A DNA stretch of 9,730 nucleotides, from assembly GCA_046540855.1 (NCBI GenBank), contig JBKHEJ010000100.1:1-9730 (forward strand), in the 5' to 3' direction. How positions within the stretch are numbered: the first letter of the stretch is position 1; the number at the start of each line of letters is the position of its first letter. The position numbers were made by a program, and so were the translations under genes. Positions 6,492 to 9,730 of the stretch are shown here, piece by piece. This stretch comes from T1Sed10-7 sp046540855. Its GTDB lineage: Bacteria; Actinomycetota; Nitriliruptoria; Nitriliruptorales; Nitriliruptoraceae. Below the pieces are notes generated by a model. That model worked only from the letters and a program-made list of their open reading frames with translations. It made no database searches and was not told the DNA's origin.

Positions 6492-7502
6492 ATGGCTCCC
6501 TCTCCCAAGCACCTGCGCCTGCCGATGCCGGTGCGGCCCTGGCTCGGCGCGGTGCTGATCTCCTTCTCCGGGGTGTGGGTACGCCCCGCGGACGTCGAGG
6601 CGGCCCGGTCGGCGTTCTGGCGTGGTGCCTACGCCCTGCCGGTGCTCGCGCTGCTGGTCGCGCTGCGGGCGGGAGCGGCGCGGGCGGCGACGGTGCCGGG
6701 TGGCGGCGTCCCGCCGCGTCGCTGGATCCGACCGCTGGCCATCGTCGCCGGGATGATCCTCGGGCTGGACCTCGTCGCCTGGCACGCCTCGATCGCGATC
6801 GTCGGGGCCGGGCTCGGCACGGTGCTGCCGAACCTGCAGGTCGTGGTCGTTGGGCTGCTCGGGGTGCTGCTGTTCCGCGAGCGACCACCGGTGCTGTTCT
6901 GGCTCTCCCTGCCGGTCGTCCTCGCGGGGATCTGGCTGCTCGCCGCGGTCGGACGCCCGGTCGTCACCGACGGCTCGGTCGCGCTCGGGGTCCTGCTCGG
7001 GGTGGTGGCCGGGGTGACCTACGGCATCTCGCTGGTGGTCCTGCGCCTGGCACGCGGGACCGGTCCGGTGACCTCGGCGGTGGAGATCCTCTGGTCGCTG
7101 ACGCTGGGCATCGTGGTGGTCACGGGCGCCGCCGCGGCGTGGGAGGGGGTGCTCGGACCGGCCGGGTGGCCGGCGAGCGGCTGGCTGCTGCTGCTCGCGC
7201 TCGGCTCGCAGGTGGTCGGCTGGCTGCTGCTCACCTCCTCGATCCACCACCTGCCTGCTGCTGCCACCTCGGTGGCGCTGCTGCTGCAACCGGTGCTCGC
7301 GCTGGTCTGGGGAGCGCTGCTGCTCTCCGAGCCGATCGGGCTCCCGCAGGTGCTCGGTGCGGCCGTGGTGCTCCTCGGCGTCGCGCTCGCCCACCGGTCG
7401 CTGCGCGAGGTGCAGGCCACCGCGAGCGTGCCTTCGGCCCGCTCGGGTCCGCTGGGCGCCTCCCCCGACGGCCACGCCGACAGCTCCGAGGCGCGCCGGT
7501 GA
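6492..7502 (+). CDS. EamA/DMT superfamily transporter
   Basis: The 336-residue product shows the internally duplicated EamA layout of the drug/metabolite transporter superfamily: repeat 1 at about residues 15-152 and repeat 2 at about 163-302, each with about five hydrophobic helices and each ending near a short acidic turn (LLFRERPP at about 126-133, LLLSEPIG at about 276-283). These proteins move metabolites, amino acids or drugs across the inner membrane; the substrate cannot be read from sequence. The N-terminal LISFSGVWVRPADVEAARSAFWRGAYALP fits the first two helices. A polar tail of about 35 residues after His301 is probably cytoplasmic and disordered. ATG at 6492 has GAGG six bases upstream; GTG at 6429 would add 21 residues unlike the family, and ATG at 6525 is also possible. 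It is divergent from the GCS2 gene and 160 bases ahead of pdxH. Confidence 0.85.
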   Translation: MAPSPKHLRLPMPVRPWLGAVLISFSGVWVRPADVEAARSAFWRGAYALPVLALLVALRAGAARAATVPGGGVPPRRWIRPLAIVAGMILGLDLVAWHASIAIVGAGLGTVLPNLQVVVVGLLGVLLFRERPPVLFWLSLPVVLAGIWLLAAVGRPVVTDGSVALGVLLGVVAGVTYGISLVVLRLARGTGPVTSAVEILWSLTLGIVVVTGAAAAWEGVLGPAGWPASGWLLLLALGSQVVGWLLLTSSIHHLPAAATSVALLLQPVLALVWGALLLSEPIGLPQVLGAAVVLLGVALAHRSLREVQATASVPSARSGPLGASPDGHADSSEARR

Positions 7503-7662
7503 GCCGGTCGGGGTGCGCCGGTCGGGGACGGACCCGAGTTCGCCCGGGTTCCACCTCGGCCGTGGGCTCGCCGCGATCGACCGGCGGGACGCCAGCGGCG
7601 GCGACCCGGCCGTCGTGTTGCCACCGAACCCCTCGACGGATGACCGGACCTGAGGAGGACGC

Positions 7663-8301
7663 GTGGGGCCGCTCGAGCAGCCGAGGACGGAGTACCGCGT
7701 CGGCACCCTGGGCGAGGCTGATCTGGCCGAGGGGCCGATCGCGCTCGCGCGGCGGTGGCTCGATGAGGCCATCGCAAGCGGTCAGCCCGAGCCGACCTCG
7801 GTGACCCTCGCCACCGTCGATGCCGACGGCTCGCCGGACGCGCGGATGGTCCTGCTCCGGCACCTCGACGAGGCCGGCGCGGTGTGGTTCACCAACACGC
7901 GCTCGGCCAAGGGCCGGCAGCTCGAGGTGGTCCCGTACGCGGCGCTCGTGGCCTTCTGGCCGGCGCTGGAGCGGCAGGTCCGTCTGCGCGGCCCGGTCGC
8001 GCCGGTCGGTGACGCGGAGGCGGACGCCTACTTCGCCTCCCGACCGCGCGGCTCGCAGCTCGGCGCGTGGGCCTCGGAACAGTCCGATCCCATCCCGGAC
8101 CGGTCGGCGTTGGAGCGGCAGGTCGCCGAGGTGGCCGAGCGGTTCGGCGCTGGGCCGATCCCCCGCCCGCCCCACTGGACCGGCTACCGCCTCGATCCCG
8201 CGGCGATCGAGTTCTGGCAGGGACGCCCCTCACGGCTGCACGACCGGCTGCGGACCCGACGGGTGGGGTCGCGGTGGGAGGTCGAACGCCTCCAGCCGTG
8301 A
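7663..8301 (+). CDS. pdxH: Pyridoxamine 5'-phosphate oxidase
   Basis: PdxH is an FMN-dependent dimeric cytosolic enzyme that oxidises pyridoxine or pyridoxamine 5'-phosphate to pyridoxal 5'-phosphate, the last salvage step to vitamin B6 cofactor. The 212-residue length fits the family (E. coli 218). Motifs in order: RTEY near the N-terminus; TSVTLATVDADGSPDARMVLLR at about 46-66; WFTNTRSAKGRQLE (phosphate-contacting Lys); ALERQVRLRG; YFASRPRGSQLGAWASEQSDPI (substrate-phosphate loop); PPHWTGYRL; IEFWQGRPSRLHDR with Arg191 and His193, equivalent to E. coli Arg197 and His199. The position of E. coli Lys72 is Arg66 here, a conservative change. GTG at 7663 has GAGGAG (7652-7657) five bases upstream. 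It probably has its own transcript or shares one with the EamA gene, 160 bases upstream; no convincing promoter is visible between them. Confidence 0.94.
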   Translation: MGPLEQPRTEYRVGTLGEADLAEGPIALARRWLDEAIASGQPEPTSVTLATVDADGSPDARMVLLRHLDEAGAVWFTNTRSAKGRQLEVVPYAALVAFWPALERQVRLRGPVAPVGDAEADAYFASRPRGSQLGAWASEQSDPIPDRSALERQVAEVAERFGAGPIPRPPHWTGYRLDPAAIEFWQGRPSRLHDRLRTRRVGSRWEVERLQP

Positions 8302-8321
8302 GGCGCGTAGCCATGGCGCCA

Positions 8322-8365
8322 CGCACGAAGCGCGATAGCGCGTGCGGAGGGTGCGTTCATCGCAC
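8322..8365 (+). terminator. Paired stem-loops after pdxH
   Basis: Stem-loop 1: CGCAC (8322-8326), three-base bulge, GCGC, loop GATA, GCGC, GTGCG (8342-8346), nine pairs. Stem-loop 2: GTGCG (8351-8355), loop TTCAT, CGCAC (8361-8365), followed by GTTAT. Only a weak T-tract follows, so termination is plausible but not certain. The arms share the same complementary pentamers, so alternative pairings are possible. Confidence 0.4.
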
Positions 8366-8381
8366 GTTATGGCCGGGAGCC

Positions 8382-8410
8382 TTGTGGTTCGAACATGTGT
8401 TCGCTACCGT
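8382..8410 (+). promoter_or_regulatory. Promoter of the HNH gene
   Basis: A -35-like TTGTGG (8382-8387) and a TAnnnT -10 TACCGT (8405-8410) are separated by exactly 17 bases. Transcription would begin near 8417, about 38 bases before the GTG at 8455. The spacer contains the LexA box, a position where a bound repressor would block RNA polymerase. Confidence 0.55.
8390..8403 (+). promoter_or_regulatory. LexA (SOS) box
   Basis: CGAACATGTGTTCG is a perfect CGAAC-N4-GTTCG match; the symmetric arms are six bases each (CGAACA/TGTTCG). One flank also agrees with the extended TCGAAC-N4-GTTCGA motif (T at 8389); the other has C instead of A at 8404. This is the binding site of actinobacterial and Bacillus-type LexA. 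It sits between the -35 and -10 of the next gene, so DNA-damage induction is the natural inference. Confidence 0.8.
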
Positions 8411-8454
8411 CGCTCTCGACGAGGTTCGCATCCGGGGGCGGATGGGATCCGATC

Positions 8455-9730
8455 GTGCAGGGGACCGAGGAGCGCTCGGCCGCACCGCAACAGCTCGGAG
8501 CGGCGCTGAGCGCCATGAGCCACGGCATCGATGCGGTGGCGCGGATGGACCTGGACCGAGCATCGGACCAGGAGCTCGATGAGCTCCTCGCGGGCGTGAG
8601 GCGTCCGCTGCAGCAGTTGGAGGGGATCCGGGCACGCGCGGCAGCGCTCCAGCAGTCCCGGCGGCTGGCGAGCCGTGGATCGGTCCCGACCGAGGTGGCC
8701 CTGACCGAGCACCGCCGTGCCCTCGGGGAGCAGCAGGGCCTCGCGCCGTCGGAGACCGGCAGGGTCCTGGACGCCGGGCGAGCGGCGGCCCCTGGGACCG
8801 CGACCGGCCAGGCGGTTCGGGATGGCCGCATCGGCCTGTCGCAAGCGCGCACCATCGGACGCGTGCTGGCGTCACTGGTCGGAGCGCAGCGCGAGGAGGT
8901 CGAGGCTGAGCTCGTCGACCAGGCGGCGCGGTTGGACCCGGTGGCGTTCGGTCGGGCTGCACGCGCGGTGCAGGCGCGGATCCAGCCTGAGGTCCTCGCC
9001 GGCGTCCAGCGCCGGCAGGGGTTCGAGCGACGGTTCCAGGCGACGGATACCGAGGACGGCGGCTTCGCGTTCTCCGGCCTGCTGTACGGCTCGGCGGCGG
9101 AGACCGCACGGTGCGCGGTCGAGGCGTTCCGGCGGCCGGACACCCCGGACGAGCACCGAACACCCGCCCAACGGGGAGCCGACGCCTTCGAGCAGTTGTG
9201 CGCTGCGGCGCTGCGCTCCGGCGCGGCGCCGACCCGCCACGGCGTTCGGCCTCAGGTGATGGTCACGGTGTCCGCGGCCGATCTCGCGCTGCTCGAGCAG
9301 GAGCCTGAACGCGCCAGCGGCGTGTTCGTGGGCTCCGGCCAACCGGTCGCTGGTCCACAGCTGCGGCACCTGCTCGCCGACTGTCAGCTGCTCCGCGTCG
9401 TCCTGGATGCGGCGGGGGTGCCCATCGAGGTCTCGCGCACGGTCCGCACCGTTCCCGCGGGGCTGTGGCGCGCCCTGCTGGTCCGCGACGGTGGCTGCAC
9501 CTGGCCGGGGTGTGACGCGCCAGCGAACTGGTGCGATGTCGCCCACGCCATCGAGGCCTACGCCGACGATGGGAAGCTGTCGCTCGACAACGCCATGCTG
9601 CTGTGCCGACGGCACCACCGACGCTACGACGCCAGCGACCTCACCGTCCGCATCGAGGGCGGAACCGTCCACTTCCCGCCGCTCGGCGTACGCACGCCGG
9701 CCTGCGGCGACCCTGGCACGTCGGCCCGTG
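8455..9730 (+). CDS. DUF222/13E12-type HNH endonuclease-like protein, 3'-truncated by the window edge
   Basis: The frame is open from the start to the window end (425 codons visible, no stop). About residues 20-330 match the helical DUF222 region of actinobacterial 13E12-type proteins (LEGIRARAAALQQSRRLASRG, VRDGRIGLSQARTIGRVL, VQARIQPE). The C-terminal HNH module reads VRDGGCTWPGC (Cys348 and Cys353), WCDVAH (Cys360, Ala363, His364), LDNAMLLC (Asn379, Cys384) and RRHHRR (His387 and His388). The family consensus has His-His where Ala363-His364 stands, so one probable metal ligand is missing. Its cellular role is not established; homologues occur in many copies in mycobacteria and several lie under LexA control. 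GTG at 8455 is preferred because it follows the promoter by a short leader with a weak GGATGGGA; ATG at 8515 is possible; an in-frame ATG at 8395 lies inside the LexA box. Confidence 0.85.
   Translation, partial: MQGTEERSAAPQQLGAALSAMSHGIDAVARMDLDRASDQELDELLAGVRRPLQQLEGIRARAAALQQSRRLASRGSVPTEVALTEHRRALGEQQGLAPSETGRVLDAGRAAAPGTATGQAVRDGRIGLSQARTIGRVLASLVGAQREEVEAELVDQAARLDPVAFGRAARAVQARIQPEVLAGVQRRQGFERRFQATDTEDGGFAFSGLLYGSAAETARCAVEAFRRPDTPDEHRTPAQRGADAFEQLCAAALRSGAAPTRHGVRPQVMVTVSAADLALLEQEPERASGVFVGSGQPVAGPQLRHLLADCQLLRVVLDAAGVPIEVSRTVRTVPAGLWRALLVRDGGCTWPGCDAPANWCDVAHAIEAYADDGKLSLDNAMLLCRRHHRRYDASDLTVRIEGGTVHFPPLGVRTPACGDPGTSAR

Noticed and set aside
6181..6888. In-frame extension of the GCS2 protein to about 728 residues
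   Set aside because: The added residues are low-complexity Arg/Pro/Ala/Gly, cross the 17-bp repeat and run antisense to the EamA gene. The family N-terminus matches the GTG at 6180.
7503..7527. Direct repeat of GCCGGTCGGGG at 7503-7513 and 7517-7527 after the EamA stop
   Set aside because: Two short copies in GC-rich sequence; no mobile-element or regulatory context is visible.
7618..7646. TTGCCA at 7618-7623 as the -35 of a pdxH promoter
   Set aside because: No TAnnnT -10 is present at 16-19 bases downstream; the candidate there is TGACCG.
6225..7772. Long minus-strand open frame (about 515 codons) antisense to the EamA and pdxH genes
   Set aside because: Its product is compositionally biased with no domain, while the plus strand holds recognisable genes. 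It is a high-GC shadow.
8386..8394. GGTTCGAAC resembling the T-arm of a tRNA
   Set aside because: No acceptor stem, D-arm or anticodon arm can be built around it. The bases belong to the LexA box region.

Overview
The window is very GC-rich and gene-dense. Its content points to an actinomycete: a mycothiol S-conjugate amidase (mycothiol is made only by Actinomycetota), a DUF222/13E12-type HNH protein, a perfect actinobacterial-type LexA (SOS) box, and a Rho with a long Arg/Gly/Asn/Asp-rich N-terminus. I cannot assign a genus from sequence alone.

Layout, left to right. (1) 2-1363 (+): the 3' part of a rho-family gene, open at the left window edge, whose motor domain departs from ordinary Rho in one stretch. 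(2) 1397-1735 (-) and 1817-2770 (-): a small DUF2007-type protein with a C-terminal membrane anchor, and upstream of it an unrecognised multi-pass membrane protein. They run convergent to rho and could be co-transcribed. (3) 2866-3702 (+) and 3699-4616 (+): a CinA/MoCF-type protein and mycothiol S-conjugate amidase (mca), translationally coupled by an ATGA overlap. (4) 4614-4680: two stem-loops between convergent mca and the next gene. (5) 4702-6180 (-): a glutamate-cysteine ligase family (GCS2) protein. (6) 6181-6491: a divergent intergenic region with six 17-bp tandem units in strict ABABAB order. (7) 6492-7502 (+): an EamA/DMT-type transporter. (8) 7663-8301 (+): pyridoxamine 5'-phosphate oxidase (pdxH). 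(9) 8302-8454: paired stem-loops, then a promoter whose spacer holds a perfect CGAAC-N4-GTTCG LexA box. (10) 8455 to the right edge (+): a DUF222/HNH protein, incomplete at its 3' end, with the first position of the catalytic His-His pair changed to Ala.

Most of the window is ordinary housekeeping: thiol metabolism, vitamin B6 salvage and transport. Mca and the GCS2 protein both belong to low-molecular-weight thiol or gamma-glutamyl chemistry and are adjacent but convergent, so a joint function is only suggestive. The points most worth a second look are the SOS-type promoter on the HNH gene together with its altered HNH motif, the alternating tandem repeat, and the divergent Rho motor segment. 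I see no rRNA, tRNA, CRISPR array, insertion sequence or prophage, and nothing I would call a new multi-gene system.
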